A stretch of DNA of 64,000 nucleotides, taken from assembly GCF_027579695.1 (NCBI RefSeq), contig NC_083570.1:4805001-4869000 (forward strand), read 5' to 3'. The notes beneath the pieces are model-generated. The model saw nothing but the letters and a program-made list of their open reading frames with translations, made no database searches and was not told the origin of the DNA. A program made the translations under genes and the position numbers. Shown piece by piece: positions 35,133 through 45,565 of the stretch (positions are counted from its first letter, which is position 1; every line of letters starts with the position of its first letter). Source of the stretch: Neoarius graeffei (Eukaryota; Chordata; Actinopteri; Siluriformes; Ariidae).

Positions 35133-36462
35133 TCAAGCAATGTGTCCCTTCTGATTGCAGTTGTAGCAGGTTGTGCCTTTTATCCAGGACGAGTCACTCC
35201 AGGTCATCCTGTCTCGGCCCCTACCTCGACCTCTTCCTCTTCTTCTTCCTCTTTGCCCAGGCTGAACAGTCTGGAAAAGAGTGAGAGTGGCAGTGTGTAG
35301 GTCTTGGTCTCTTTGTGTTGACTTTGTCTTCTCCTTCTCTTTCAGCAGCTTTTCTGCATGCACAGCGTACTGCTCGATCTTGGTGAGGCTCAGGAGTGCC
35401 CTCCACTGCAGCCAGGGTCATGGGCCTGGTCAGGCCACTGTGTTTTTTTCTCATGCGCGGCGGTGAGACGGGCGAGAAACGCTGACACCACTTCACCATC
35501 TTCTTGCTTACACATACTGAGCTTAGTCATGTCTACGTTCAAGGGAAAAGCACTGTCCAGATGAGCACAGAGAGCAGTGATGGTATCTCTATACTCACCA
35601 TTGCCAGCCACGCTCCAGTCTGGTGTAGTCATTCGCTGGTCAGCTTCTGGTCACTCTTTGGAAACTTTGTTCCAATCTATACCCATCTTGATCATGAGCA
35701 GGCGGCGAAGTTCATGGGTGGTTGGTCGGAATTCTCTGCAAAATATCAACAGCTCATTACCAAATCTCTTTCCTCCTACCTCTCTCACATTGGGAAGAGA
35801 AGCCATGCTTTCCTTCATGTCAGCTGTCGTCCAGGGTCTGTGGACTAGAAGCACGCCGTCAGCTCCAGCCACTTCCATCATTGGAAGATGAAGGACTTCA
35901 GACTTTAGGTTACGGCCTTGTGGACCCACTGGTGAGCACGTGGTCAGGTCCAGGAGGGTGTCTTTTCCGTCGCCATATGCAAGACCGGATCTCGCGTGTG
36001 ATGGAGAAGCGCTGATGTTGGAGTCGGCTGGTAGGCTGGGAGAGATTCCAGAGGCTCAGTTTTTTTTTTCTTTGTCTCAACTTCTCCCCCTTTCTGTGGG
36101 TGAAGCGCTTGTGGGAGTGATGCTCCACCTTGCTGAGGAGGCAGTGTGTGTTGGGGTGGTGGGGCAGACTCCAGGTCAGGGTCCATCTGAAATTTCAAAC
36201 ACTGAGAAGAGGGTGAGAGCCCTGCCTGTCGTTTCTCTCTTTTGTACTCTCTCTTAAGTGTTTCTTCTATCCATGCAGAAAACGCCCTCCAGTCCCCTAA
36301 GAACTTAACATTATCTGCAGACTCTTCTTTTCCCTTACGTTTCAACTTTTCTTCTAACTGTCCTATCTGCCTGGGACTAAAACTGCCCTTCTCAGGGAAT
36401 TCTAAGTCCTTTACCCATATATCAAACTGTGCCAAATAATCTTCGCCATATGAGGTTTTCAT
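35133..36462 (-). pseudogene. ERV copy 3 gag remnant
   Basis: The matrix-like N-terminal part lies at about 35944-36462, starting MKTSYGEDYL. A capsid-like part with RPWTTADMKESMASLP lies at about 35390-35929; this is the block preceding the capsid core in gammaretrovirus-like Gag. A nucleocapsid zinc knuckle (CYNCNQKGHIA) lies near 35140-35170. Order and content fit a class I gag. It is broken, with parts lying in more than one frame. Confidence 0.75.
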
Positions 36463-37163
36463 AAACTGGATGTTTGTGTTGTCATAGGAACACCCAGTTC
36501 TTATTATAGCACATGTAGCCTCACACTTACTTGCTTTTTCTTTTCTTTCCCTAACTTACTGTTTCTGTTCCTCATTATACACTGTTATATCAGTAGGTTA
36601 TGACAACAATGGCTGAGTTTTTCAGGATCACAAGAAGAGCAAGTTGGACTATGTCCAAAAATGCTACACAATAATCCTTTAGGTGTGTTCTTATTAGTAA
36701 ACAATTTATCTGACATTTGCCTTAAATTAAAGTAGGTATCATTTAGCACAACAACCTCAAAGACAACTCACGCATGTGTACAAAAGCTGTTTCTCTGTTT
36801 CAGAATTTGGAGGAGGACAGTACTCTGTTAATTCATCAATATTTTGCGTGCACACCAGTGTGTCTTTGCATTTTCGTGATCGAACCTCTCTATCCCATTC
36901 CCCCGACGGGCCAGTTGTTCACACAGAACAAAGGGAGCAAGATTAAATTCCTACAAATCGCTGAGCGTGAATCCATCGAAACACGCACCCATACGGTACT
37001 TCCCCTCCTCAAGTAGGCGAGCGATTACCCAGTCGTCACTTAGGCGGATAATTCTCTTACACAACCCAATAAACTACTTGTGGTTTATTGTCTCAAAATT
37101 GTGTTTTATCCGTTTCGGCAAACATATTGATGGTACCACAGCTTAGCAGTCCTCCTGGGCTCG

Positions 37164-37291
37164 GACAAACTTCTGTCCATCTCTTATATCAGTCTTCCTT
37201 GACTGGGACAATCTCTGTCCATCTCTTATGTCATTCTTTAAATACTAGGACAAATCTCTGTCCATTTCTTGTATCATTCTTTAAATACTGT
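37164..37291. repeat. Three direct repeats of about 43 bases
   Basis: A unit containing GGACAA, CTCTGTCCATCTCTTAT and CATTCTTTAAATACT occurs three times in a row, at 37164, 37207 and 37249. The first is more diverged. Such short arrays are common in retroviral U3 regions, and this one lies beyond the leader of ERV copy 3, where a 5' LTR would be. Confidence 0.7.
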
Positions 37292-37830
37292 TTCCACTAA
37301 TTCCACAACTACAGCAGAGCAATAGGGCCAGGGTTTTATATTTTATTTGGAAACTTCTGAGAGAAAAATACTCAGAATTTTTGAGATTAAAGTCAAAAGT
37401 TTCGAGAAAAAAGTTTAAATTTTCGAGAAAAAAAGTCAGAACTTTCGAGAAAAAAATTCAAAATTTTAGAGAAAAAAAGTCGAAATTTGAGAAAAAAAGT
37501 CGAAATTTTCGAGAAAAAAAGTCAAAATTTTCGAGAAAAAAAAAAGTCAGAAATCTGTAGAAGGCGGGCTTCCATACGGAAGTGACACTCACTCGCGGCC
37601 GGTAGACATGAATGGCTGAGACCAGAGCCATGGAATTCAGAGTTGTGACAACCGGGGTACAGGAAGTCGGTTGGTGATGTGATTCACATAGATTCAAATA
37701 CTTCTAGGCAGCGGCTTTCTGTTTGCTAGAGACTAACACAGAACCACTACATAACAAGCAAAACCCAATCCCAAAATAACATTTGATTAGGTCATCCATT
37801 TCAGCAGCACTAAACACAGTAGTAGCAGAC

Positions 37831-38253
37831 TGTGGCAGCGGGGGCGTGGTCAAGCGCCGGTCTGTGACAGGAGGGTGGAGTCAGGTAAGGTAAGTGGCAG
37901 AATCACTACACCTGATGTCAATTAACCTGTTTTTGTGTGTGTCTTCCCAGTGACCACGCCCTACTTAAGGAGGGAGAGCAGAGAGCAGAGGAGCTCATCC
38001 CCGAACCAGACGCCGGTTGTGTGTGTGTGTCTGTGTTAGACACTGGATGTTTCACTGAAAAGTGTGGCAATAAAAGCCGTGTTTGCGAACCTGATCTCTG
38101 TCCTGCCGTCCTCTGTGCTCCACCTAAGGGTGGAGGGTGGAGGACAGAGGACGGCAGGTTTGCAAGTGAGTTTTTTTCTCATTCTGCCACTTACCTTCCC
38201 TGACTCTACCCTCCTGTCACAGACCGGCGCTTGACCATGCCCCCGCTGCCACA
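37831..38253. mobile_element. Inner inverted-repeat element
   Basis: Arms of about 80 bases start TGTGGCAGCGGGGGCGTGGT (left) and, inverted, TGTGGCAGCGGGGGCATGGT (right). They extend through AGGTAAGTGGCAGAAT on both sides. The body contains a short perfect hairpin at 38102-38158. The ends are TG...CA. No target duplication was found. Confidence 0.7.
38102..38158. repeat. Short GC-rich hairpin
   Basis: CCTGCCGTCCTCTGT (38102-38116) is the exact reverse complement of 38144-38158. The loop itself is rich in GGTGGA/CTCCACC and can pair further. It lies within the inner element. Confidence 0.85.
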
Positions 38254-38609
38254 CAGGCTAAGTCTCCGTCAGCTCTGAATGACCTGGTACTTCCTGGTAG
38301 CCTAAATTTGTGACTTTTTTCCTCGAAAATTTCGAGTTTATTTTCTCAAAACTTTTGACTTTTTTCTCAAAACATTTCACTTTTTTCTCAAAACTTTTGA
38401 CTTTAATCTCGAAAATTCTGAGTTTCTTTCTCAGAAATTTAAAAAAATATATGTATTTCTTAGTGGCACTATTGCTCTTCCGTACACAACTGAGGAGATT
38501 TACTAACTTGAGCTTCTTTTACGGACGCTCCCACTCCAAGTGATTTGACGTCCTATAAGGATAGGAACTACAAGTTCACATATTGTGACCAAGCACACAC
38601 ACATTAAAT

Positions 38610-40020
38610 ACAAGTTTCTTTTTTTTTTCAAAATTAATTTTAATTTTTTTCAATAATAAACTTATGTCATCATAAAATTCTTTATGTGAAAGTAATTTTT
38701 TAATTGTTTATTTCTCATTTTTTGAATAATTTTATCATGAAAGTTTGGATATTTGATACAATCTAGAAGCAGGTATTTGACATTCTTTTACACCACAAGT
38801 TGTACCGGTACACTGACTGGAGTTTTTTTTTTTTAAGAAATTGTGTATCATTCAGTAGATATTTTCCAAATCTCAGTCTTGTAATTCTCCTGTGTTTGTT
38901 TCTGTTAGAATATGTGGTATGTGTTGCAATATTTGGTTCAACTTGGTCGAAGAATCTACCAGTTTGGCAATTTTCCCATCCGTCTTGCCATATTGTAAAA
39001 ATAGCATCTTTGATATGGTTTGTAATATCAGAAGTGGAAAAAGGGTAATGAATGTCATAATAGGTTTCATTTACTGATCTTTTGGCCAATTTATCAGCCA
39101 TTTCATTTCCTTTAATACCCACAGGAGCTGGAATCCAACACAAAACAACCTTACCACCCATAAGATAAAACTTGTGCATAAGATATCAGAAAGCTAATAA
39201 TTCTATGTCATTATCTTCCTTTTGAATTTTTTGTAAGGCAGACAAGGAATATCAGAAAATATCACACTTTGAAAGCGAGGTTTATCAATAAGAAGTTCAA
39301 AAGCCTTTGTAATTGCTAGTAACTCAGCTCTAAAAATAGTACCATTTGAGATTTTATAATCTTTTTGAATATTTAGACTTGGAATTACAACGCCAGATGC
39401 ACAATCAAAATCGTTTTTTGAACAATCAGTAAATATATCTTAGTGTTGATTGTATTTGAGTTGAATGTGTTCTAATGCCGATTGTAACATGCAGCAACTA
39501 CTATCCTGTTGTTTAGAGATTTTAGCAACTAAATCCAAGTCAACTTTTGGAGATTGGGATTCCCAGAATGGAAAAGGATCAACCAAAGGATTACAAGCTG
39601 GAACCGGAAGACTATTAACCAAATGAACAACTTTAGAATATATAGGACAAAAGTGAAGATTAAGGTCACAATTTTGTTCTGCTAAAAACATTTTTGTTGT
39701 TGTTGGATGATCTTCAAAAGATCTATATTTAATTGCACTTTGAGTTTGTTTGAATTCTCTTCTTAGGTCCAAAGGTATAATCGAGCAGTCTATCTCCAAA
39801 ACAGAGATAGGAGTACATTGAAGAGCACCAGTGCAGATTCTAAGGCATTGATTTTGAATAACATCTAATTCTCTTTTCCTAGAAATACATGCAGTATCAT
39901 AAACTCCCCTACCATAATCAAGACATGATAAAATTAAAGATTTATAGAGAATGATCATTGTTTCCTTGTCAATACCCCACTTGAGATTTACTAACACAAC
40001 TGAAGGGTTCACAATTCCTG
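38610..40020 (-). mobile_element. I-type LINE, 3' end with RNase H
   Basis: On the minus strand it begins within the post-RT region (40012-39440, with GIDKETMIILYKSLILSCLDYG and LRICTGALQCTP). It continues through an RNase H core (about 39420-39190, with FRAELLAITKAFELL) and ends with the RNase H tail (39179-38763, WIPAPVGIKGNEMADKLAK). A T-run near 38612-38628 is the poly(A) tail. In-frame stops and frame changes between these parts show that it is dead. The organisation, an RNase H after RT, fits I/Nimb-type LINEs. The head is cut near 40020, about 90 bases before the Tc1 element. Confidence 0.8.
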
Positions 40021-40110
40021 TCTACTTCTTGTTTCTTGTGTTGAAAGGCAGTCAGCATCCTTATTATTGCATTGCTGCCACCTTCTGGATCAATTCCTTG
40101 CACCATTATA

Positions 40111-41722
40111 AAGTGTCTTGCAAAAGTATTCATCCCCCCTTGGTGTTTGTCCTGTTTTGTCACATTACAAGCTGGAATTAAAATTAATTTTTGGGGGGTT
40201 AGAACCATTTGATTTACACAACATGCCAACCACTTTACAGGTGAAAATTGTTGTTTTATTGTGCCACAAAAAATAATTAAGGTGTAAAAACAGAAATCTG
40301 GAGTGTGAATAGGTATTCACCCCCCAAAGTCAATACTTTGTAGAGCCACCTTTTGCTGCAATTACAGCTGCAAGTCTCTTGGGGTATGTCCCTGTTAGCT
40401 TAGCACATCTAGCCACTGGGATTTTTGCCCATTCCTCAAGGCAAAACTGCTCACACTCCTTCAAGTTAGATGGGTTGCATTAGTGTACAGCAATCTTCAA
40501 GTTATGCCACAGATTCTCAGTTGGTTTGAGGTCTGGGCTTTGTTCAAGCCATTCCAAGACATTTAAATGTTTCCCTTTAAACCACTTCAGTGTAGCTTTT
40601 GCAGAATGTTTAGGATCATTGTCCTGCTGGAACGTGAACCTTCATCTCAATCTCAAACCTCTGGCTGACTCAAACAGGTTTTCGTCCAGAATTGCCCTGT
40701 ATTTAGTGCCATCCATCTTTCCTTCAGTCCTGACCAGCTTTCCTGTCCCTGCAGATGAAAAATATCCCCACAGTATGATGCTGCCACCACCATGCTTCAC
40801 TGTAGGAATGGTGTTCTCAGGATGTTGGGTTTGCACCACACTTGGCATTTCCCATGATGGCCATAAAGACCAATTTTAGTCTCATCTGACCAGAGAATCT
40901 TCTTCCATTTGTTTGAGGAGTATGCCACATGCTGTTGGGCAAACTGCAAAAATGTTTTCTTCTCATTTTTTTTCTGTAAGTAATGGCTTTTTTCTGGCCA
41001 TTCTTCCATAAAGTCCCACTCTGTGGAGTGTACAGCTTAAAGTGGTCCTATGGACAGATACTCCCATCTCTGCTGTGGATCTTTGCAGCTCCTTCAGTGT
41101 TATCTTTGGTGTCTTTGTTGCATCTCTGATTAATGCCCTCCTTGCCTGGTCTGTGAGTTTTGTTGGGCAGGGCCTTCTCTTGTCAGGTTTGTAGTGGTGC
41201 CATATTCTTTCCATTTTGCTATAATGGATTTAATGGTGCTCCGTGGGATATTCAAAGTTTGGGATATTTTTTTATAACCCAACCCTGATCTATACTTCTC
41301 CATAACTTTGTCTCTGACCTGTTTGGAGGCTCCTTGGTTTTCATGTTGCAGAGTCAGGGTCCTTCCAAAACAGGTTGATTTATACAGATGTCATGTGACA
41401 GATCATGTGACACTTTGATTGTACACAAGTGGAGCTTAATCAACTAATTATGTGACTTATGAAGTGAATTGGTTGGAGCAGCTCTTATTTAGGGGTTTCA
41501 CACGAAAGGGGGTGAATACCTATGCACACTCCAGATTTCTGTTTTTTTCATCTTAATTATTGTTTGTGTCTACAATAAAACAACAATTTTCACCTTTAAA
41601 GTGGTCAGCATGTTGTGTAAATCAAATGGTGCTAACCCTCCAAAAATCCATTTTAATTCCAGCTTGTAATGCAACAAAACAGGACAAACACCAAGGGGGA
41701 TGAATACTTTTGCAAGGTACTG
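40111..41722 (-). mobile_element. Tc1/mariner transposon, near full length
   Basis: Terminal repeats share CTTGCAAAAGTATTCATCCC (left edge 40111, right edge 41722, inverted), with TA on each side (40109-40110 and 41723-41724). The length of about 1.6 kb is normal for Tc1. The internal transposase is on the minus strand (40330-41343). Confidence 0.9.
40330..41343 (-). pseudogene. Tc1 transposase, frameshifted
   Basis: It starts MKTKEPPNRSE at 41343 and ends GSTKY with a stop at about 40330, which is the usual size and tail for this group. The second helix-turn-helix is at 40963-41214, and [11 protein letters not shown] lies near 40880. [13 protein letters not shown] lies near 40590 and PTENLW near 40500, so all three catalytic acids (D, D, E) are present. 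The frame changes at least three times, and TAA/TAG-type stops occur (for example after KIAVH), so no active enzyme is made. Confidence 0.85.
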
Positions 41723-41724
41723 TA

Positions 41725-42518
41725 CAGTGGCTTGCTGACATCCTGACCTCAGTATTAAAAGCTTCTGTCTGAAAATGAGTTCAGCACAGAAACTCCATCA
41801 CTGGGGGAAACTTTATTCTCCTGTGCTCTTATCTTTTATTCTGCAAAGCTTTGACTGTAATATTTGAATAAAAATCCCAAACTCACAGATAAACCTGGAT
41901 TTATAAGGTTCTATTAAAAGTAAATTTGATTAAATGAAACACAACATGCATTTAATACAATTCAATACAACCTCTCTCTCTCTCTCTCTCTCTCTCTCTT
42001 GCTCTCTCTTTTCTCTCCAAGTCTTCATAATGGATCAGCACCAGAACATTAGTGCATTGATGTTAGCTGGACTTCCTGCACATTTGCACCACCTTGATAA
42101 CTGAAGCTTGATTGTATATTTTCTGAATCACTGAATGAAACAATTTCAGCTGTATGTAATTCGGCAAAAGAGGAGCAAAAAACAAACAAACAGTGACGAG
42201 CCATTTGGGAGCTGAACAAGTCGATTCTGACTGTAAATAGCTGTTCAGTCCACATTATGTGCAACATTTTGGAATCATTGTTAAATTCACTGCTTATTCA
42301 TGCAGTGTGACGTCTTCACGATACACAACAAGATCTGTTTTTTGTCTTGCTAATTTCGAGAGAGAGAAAAAAGGAGGCTGGTGAGGGAACGACTCACTTA
42401 TAGCTGCTATAACGTAAGTGACAACAGGATCTAACTCATTTCATGGATGTTTCACAACATTAAATGTAGATATAAATGGATAAAAAGTATGATGTGTCAT
42501 TTTGTACACTGACAAATA
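41725..42518. other. Non-coding stretch with a (CT)n microsatellite
   Basis: I see no gene here. A CT run lies at about 41971-41999. The rest is AT-rich unique-looking sequence. Confidence 0.4.
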
Positions 42519-42902
42519 CAACACCAATTCCAAAAAAATTGGGACGCTCTAAACTGAAAATAAAAACAGAATGCGATAATTTGCAAATCATGGAAACCCG
42601 ATATTTCATTGAAAATAGGACAAAGACAACAGATTGAATGCTGAAACTGAGAAATTTTATTGTTTTTTTAATAAATGCTCATTTTGAATTTGATGTCAGC
42701 AACAGATTTCAAGAAAGGACAGGGGCATGTTTACCACTGTGTTGCATCACCTCTTCTTCACTAGCAGTCCCAGCATTTTTCTGTCTACCTAGAAGACCCA
42801 CATAGGGGCCATTTGGCCCAACCGCTTTTCCCCAATTGAGGTATTTCACCTGACATCACAGGGTCACGTGACGCCCCGGTGTCCACCATTTTGGACGGCA
42901 AG

Positions 42903-43463
42903 CTAGCTAATGTCAACAACAGTAGCTAGTATGTTACTGTAGCAATATTTACGTTCAGTCATTTGGATGACTGTTAAAACCTTTCAGTCTCAAGTTTTTC
43001 CTTTACTGGATTTACTAGTTTACTGAGCTAGCGCGCGATGGCTCCCGGCCCGGCCGGAGAGCGCGCGATGGCTCCCGGCCCGGCCGGAGAGCGCGCGATG
43101 GCTCCCGGCTCGGCCGGAGAGCGCGCGATGGCTCCCGGCTCGGCCGGAGAGCGCGCGATGGCTCCCGGCACGGCCGGAGAGCGCGCGATGGCTCCCGGCC
43201 TGGCCGGAGAGCGCGCGATGGCTCCCGGCCTGGCCGGAGAGCGCGCGATGGCTCCCGGCCTGGCCGGAGAGCGCGCGATGGCTCCCGGCCTGGCCGGAGA
43301 GCGCGCGATGGCTCCCGGCTTGGCCGAGCGCTCTAGCTCAGTAAACTAGTAAATCCAGTAAAGGAAAAACTTGAGACTGAAAGGTTTTAACAGTCATCCA
43401 AATGACTGAACGTAAATATTGCTACAGTAACATACCAGCTACGATGTTGTTGACATTAGCTAG
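42903..43463. repeat. Palindrome with about 128-base arms around a minisatellite
   Basis: The left arm 42903-43030 and right arm about 43334-43463 are almost exact reverse complements. For example CAGTCATTTGGATGACTG, then TTACTGGATTTACTAGTTTA, occurs on the left and its inverse on the right. The centre is entirely the 30-base tandem array. Confidence 0.9.
43031..43330. repeat. Minisatellite, ten 30-base units
   Basis: The unit begins GCGCGCGATGGCTCCCGGC and ends with GGCCGGAGA. There are ten units, and nearly all the variation is at one or two positions (C, T or A after GGC). The frame on the plus strand is open and would read as repeats of MAPGPAGERA, with A, S, T or L at one or two sites. 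I see no sign that it is a gene. Confidence 0.95.
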
Positions 43464-43655
43464 TGCTAACAGCTAGCTGCTAGTACACTGCTACAACACA
43501 GACACCGACCCTAATAATACAGTTCTTAGTCATTGCCTGGTAACAGCAAATTTATAACGGGCCATGTCTCAACAGACTAAGAAGTTATTTCAATGACATT
43601 TAATAACATTTTGTTTATCCTGAGGACCGAAAGTAAATGAAAATGTGAACAAACC

Positions 43656-44132
43656 TTAGCTGTAATAAGATGGCGACCACCGGCTCCAGGGACGACCCGC
43701 TGATGTAGGCATGTTACCCAGCCTGACAAAATATTTGTAGGCATCCAAACTCTTATACGCTTTCAGATCAATACCTGTGTATGGCGATGGGTTTTTAACG
43801 ACATAGGTATACAGATCATGTGGGCTGAAGTCAGGGAAAGACGAGGGCTTCGTGTACTTCCGTACGTCAGTGAACAATCCTGGTGGAAGCAGGTAAACGT
43901 CGTTCTCTAAGCCTGCTAACCTCAATTTTTGCAAATACCTCTCCCTCTGCTCGCCCTGTAAATGCCCTACATCACTGGATAGTGAAGGTGTTTTCTGCAT
44001 CTCGCTCCTTTTTCTTTTATGTTTTTCGTTTGTCGCCTTCCTCGCATTCAAACTGATTCGAGCCGTGCCGTCCAAAATGGCAGCATCACATGACTTGGTC
44101 ACGTGAGTGAAATACCTCAATGCACTAATCAC
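43656..44132 (-). pseudogene. Exon like the N-terminus of fish SWIM/YqaJ-type proteins
   Basis: An open frame of 158 codons. The part with resemblance runs from about residue 75: VYLLPPGLFTDV, then FPDFSPHDLYTYVV, then LKAYKSLDAYKYFV. I recognise this from memory as the start of large fish proteins that continue with a SWIM zinc finger and a YqaJ-like nuclease domain. The continuation is not present here. The ATG at 44132 is close to the element end, and the first 70 residues are basic (KHKRKRSE). A diverged homologue is at 55034-55380. The family assignment is an inference that a protein search should test. Confidence 0.45.
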
Positions 44133-44690
44133 TCATTTTGTTATGGTAATGAGGCTGTTAGTGGCAGTGTGTGGGGTGAGGGGGTCACACTTCACACACT
44201 TCACACTTCAGTGGTGAAGTCATGTTGGCTACTTCTGTGTGAATGTGAGAATGAGGAATAAAAACACATTCTATTCTAAAATGTGAACATGTGAATGTCC
44301 CATGTGACCATAACGACTCATGTGACTGCAACCAGACAATTGTTTGATGGATAAATACCTCAGTGCACATGGACTATCGCTTCAGTTCCCTCAAGAATTT
44401 TGTGGTGAAAGAAGCTCCTCTCCAAGGAACGAAGATGCAGAGATTCAACATTCAACAGGCATTGTAAGATTTCATTTCTAAGCTGTAAGGAAACGAACAG
44501 CCACATTTCCATAACAAAATGAGTGTCTACAGGGAGGACTTGGGGCCAATTGGCCCTCTTGTGGGTTTTCTAGGTAAAAAGGCCAAATGGCCCCTCTCTG
44601 GGACTTCAATGCTCTGTAAATGTTTGGGAACTGAGGAGACCAATTGCTGTAGTTTTGAAAGAGAAATGTTGTTCCACACTGGAAAAAAAA

Positions 44691-45060
44691 AAAAAAAAAC
44701 TGTCAAAAAACGGTCAATGACTGGCAGCTACGGCTGCCAAACAAAAACCGTAAAATTAAGGTAAACTATCTGAATTCAAATTAAGTCCAGAAACATTACT
44801 TTTACAGAAATTTTCATTAAATGGTCTGCAGAAAAATACCATTATTTTACAGATTTTTCCTAAATTATTACGATCGAACACTTTTAATAAAGTGCCGATG
44901 CTAAGAGTTCTGCGGAAAAATACTGTTATTCTACAGATTTTTGCTAAATTATTATGATCAAACTCCTTTAATACGCCTTAAAAACCACCTTAAAAAACTG
45001 TATGACTGTCAGGTACGACTGCCAAACAAAAACCCTAAATATTTTCACTGTTAATTATTC
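44691..45060. repeat. Short internal repeats of an unclassified AT-rich element
   Basis: Two blocks repeat about 87 bases apart: TCTGCAGAAAAATACCATTA near 44825 and TCTGCGGAAAAATACTGTTA near 44912. Each is followed by TACAGATTTTT and AAATTATTA. A second pair, GGCTGCCAAACAAAAACC near 44732 and GACTGCCAAACAAAAACC near 45018, brackets them. The ends are not defined. Confidence 0.55.
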
Positions 45061-45471
45061 TCAACTTGAACTTAATTACAAATAAAATACACACCACTGT
45101 TGATTCTAAAACCCCTTTAATTAATGTATTGAGTTGTACATTTACATTATCAACCAATTATTCACAAACAGTTCTTCAGAGCCCCCCAGGAGGAAATGAA
45201 AAACTAAAAATTCTATTTCTCCATATGTGTATCTTCTCTGTTAACGGTACTATCTCACCTTTGAAACAGGTGGAGAGCTTTTGGGCTGAGGGGGTTGTGG
45301 TCTGTTGTTTTTTAGCTTGCATTTTCCATTTCAGTTTTGTTTTCCACATCATTCTCCTGACCCTTGGGGGCTCTGTATACTGTCGTTCTGATAATATTTG
45401 TGGACAAGCATTACATTCTTGATTTAGAACCCTAAATATACAGTGTACTACTAAGCAAAATCAAAACATAC

Positions 45472-45565
45472 CACAAAAGGTCAATGAATCTGAAGTGACA
45501 GTGCAACGTAGCAGAAGAAGAATCCTCCTCTAAATTGCCAGAAATCAGCTGGATCTTTGGTGCAT
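45472..45565 (-). other. Candidate exon, minus strand, function unknown
   Basis: A strong polypyrimidine tract plus CACCAG precedes 45565, and a GGTATGT donor follows 45472. The stretch between is open and could encode DAPKIQLISGNLEEDSS followed by a Cys/His-containing tail. It may belong with the candidate exon at 47309-47374, but no product is recognised. It could equally be chance. Confidence 0.2.

Larger units (their letters stand above)
30712..37310 (-). mobile_element. Class I endogenous retrovirus, tandem copy 3 (longest, with gag)
   Basis: This is the most complete of the three copies. From right to left on the minus strand it has a leader region (about 36470-37160), gag (35133-36462), a protease region (about 34069-34800), RT (about 33170-34050), RNase H (about 32440-33160), integrase (about 31400-32410) and an env tail (30790-31033). 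Most of env is absent and no 3' LTR remains. The 5' end has direct repeats (37164-37291) that look like LTR enhancer repeats, but the LTR borders are not clear. It is broken in many places. It differs from copies 1 and 2 by scattered changes. Confidence 0.8.
37311..38485. mobile_element. Foldback/MITE-like element with nested inverted repeats
   Basis: Outer arms share AGAGCAATAG (37316 left; 38478 right, inverted) and long AT-rich stretches built on TCGAGAAAAAAGTC (about 37380-37560 and 38310-38450, inverted). ACAACT occurs directly outside both ends (37305-37310 and 38486-38491), a possible six-base target duplication. A second element with its own inverted arms lies inside at 37831-38253. 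No coding sequence is supported. Confidence 0.55.
42836..44120. mobile_element. Innermost element with palindrome, minisatellite and SWIM/YqaJ-type exon
   Basis: Its ends are TTGAGGTATTTCAC (42836) and, inverted, GTGAAATACCTCAA (to 44120). Both ends carry CACGTGAC-like and CCATTTTGGACGGCA motifs in the same order. Inside are a large palindrome (42903-43463) centred on a 30-base minisatellite and an exon-like frame on the minus strand (43656-44132). The element at 54950-55784 has the same kind of ends and exon. Confidence 0.6.
42767..44604. mobile_element. Unclassified inverted-repeat element (GTCCCAG ends) inside the Tc1 MITE
   Basis: The ends are GTCCCAG (42767) and, inverted, CTGGGAC (44598-44604). 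The subterminal parts are also inverted relatives: ACCTAGAAGACCCACATAGG on the left, ACCTAGAAAACCCACAAGAG on the right. They are followed by GGGCCA-TTGGCC blocks. It contains a third element at 42836-44120. No clear target duplication was found, and the family is not recognised. Confidence 0.55.
42519..44690. mobile_element. Tc1-type MITE split by a nested insertion
   Basis: The left piece (42519-42766) starts with a terminal repeat CAATTCCAAAAAAATTGGGA, of the same type as the Tc1 element at 62363-63967. It runs to GCATCACCTCTTCTTC. The right piece (about 44605-44690) resumes with CTCTGTAAATGTTTGGGAAC, which resembles the sequence that follows in the related Tc1 element (62620-62650). Everything between belongs to another insertion. 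The right terminal repeat is missing. Confidence 0.6.

Noticed and set aside
37164-37291. Firm assignment of a full 5' LTR to ERV copy 3
   Set aside because: The direct repeats look like enhancer repeats, but I could not fix TG...CA borders or a convincing primer-binding site, and it does not align clearly with the LTR-like sequence at 20462-20905.
43031-43330. CRISPR-like array
   Set aside because: The units are contiguous 30-base repeats without unique spacers, in a eukaryotic transposon.
43038-43349. A 103-residue repetitive protein (MAPGxAGERA repeats) as a gene
   Set aside because: The frame exists only because the 30-base unit is a multiple of three with no stop. It sits inside a palindrome within a transposon, with no splice site, promoter or homology.
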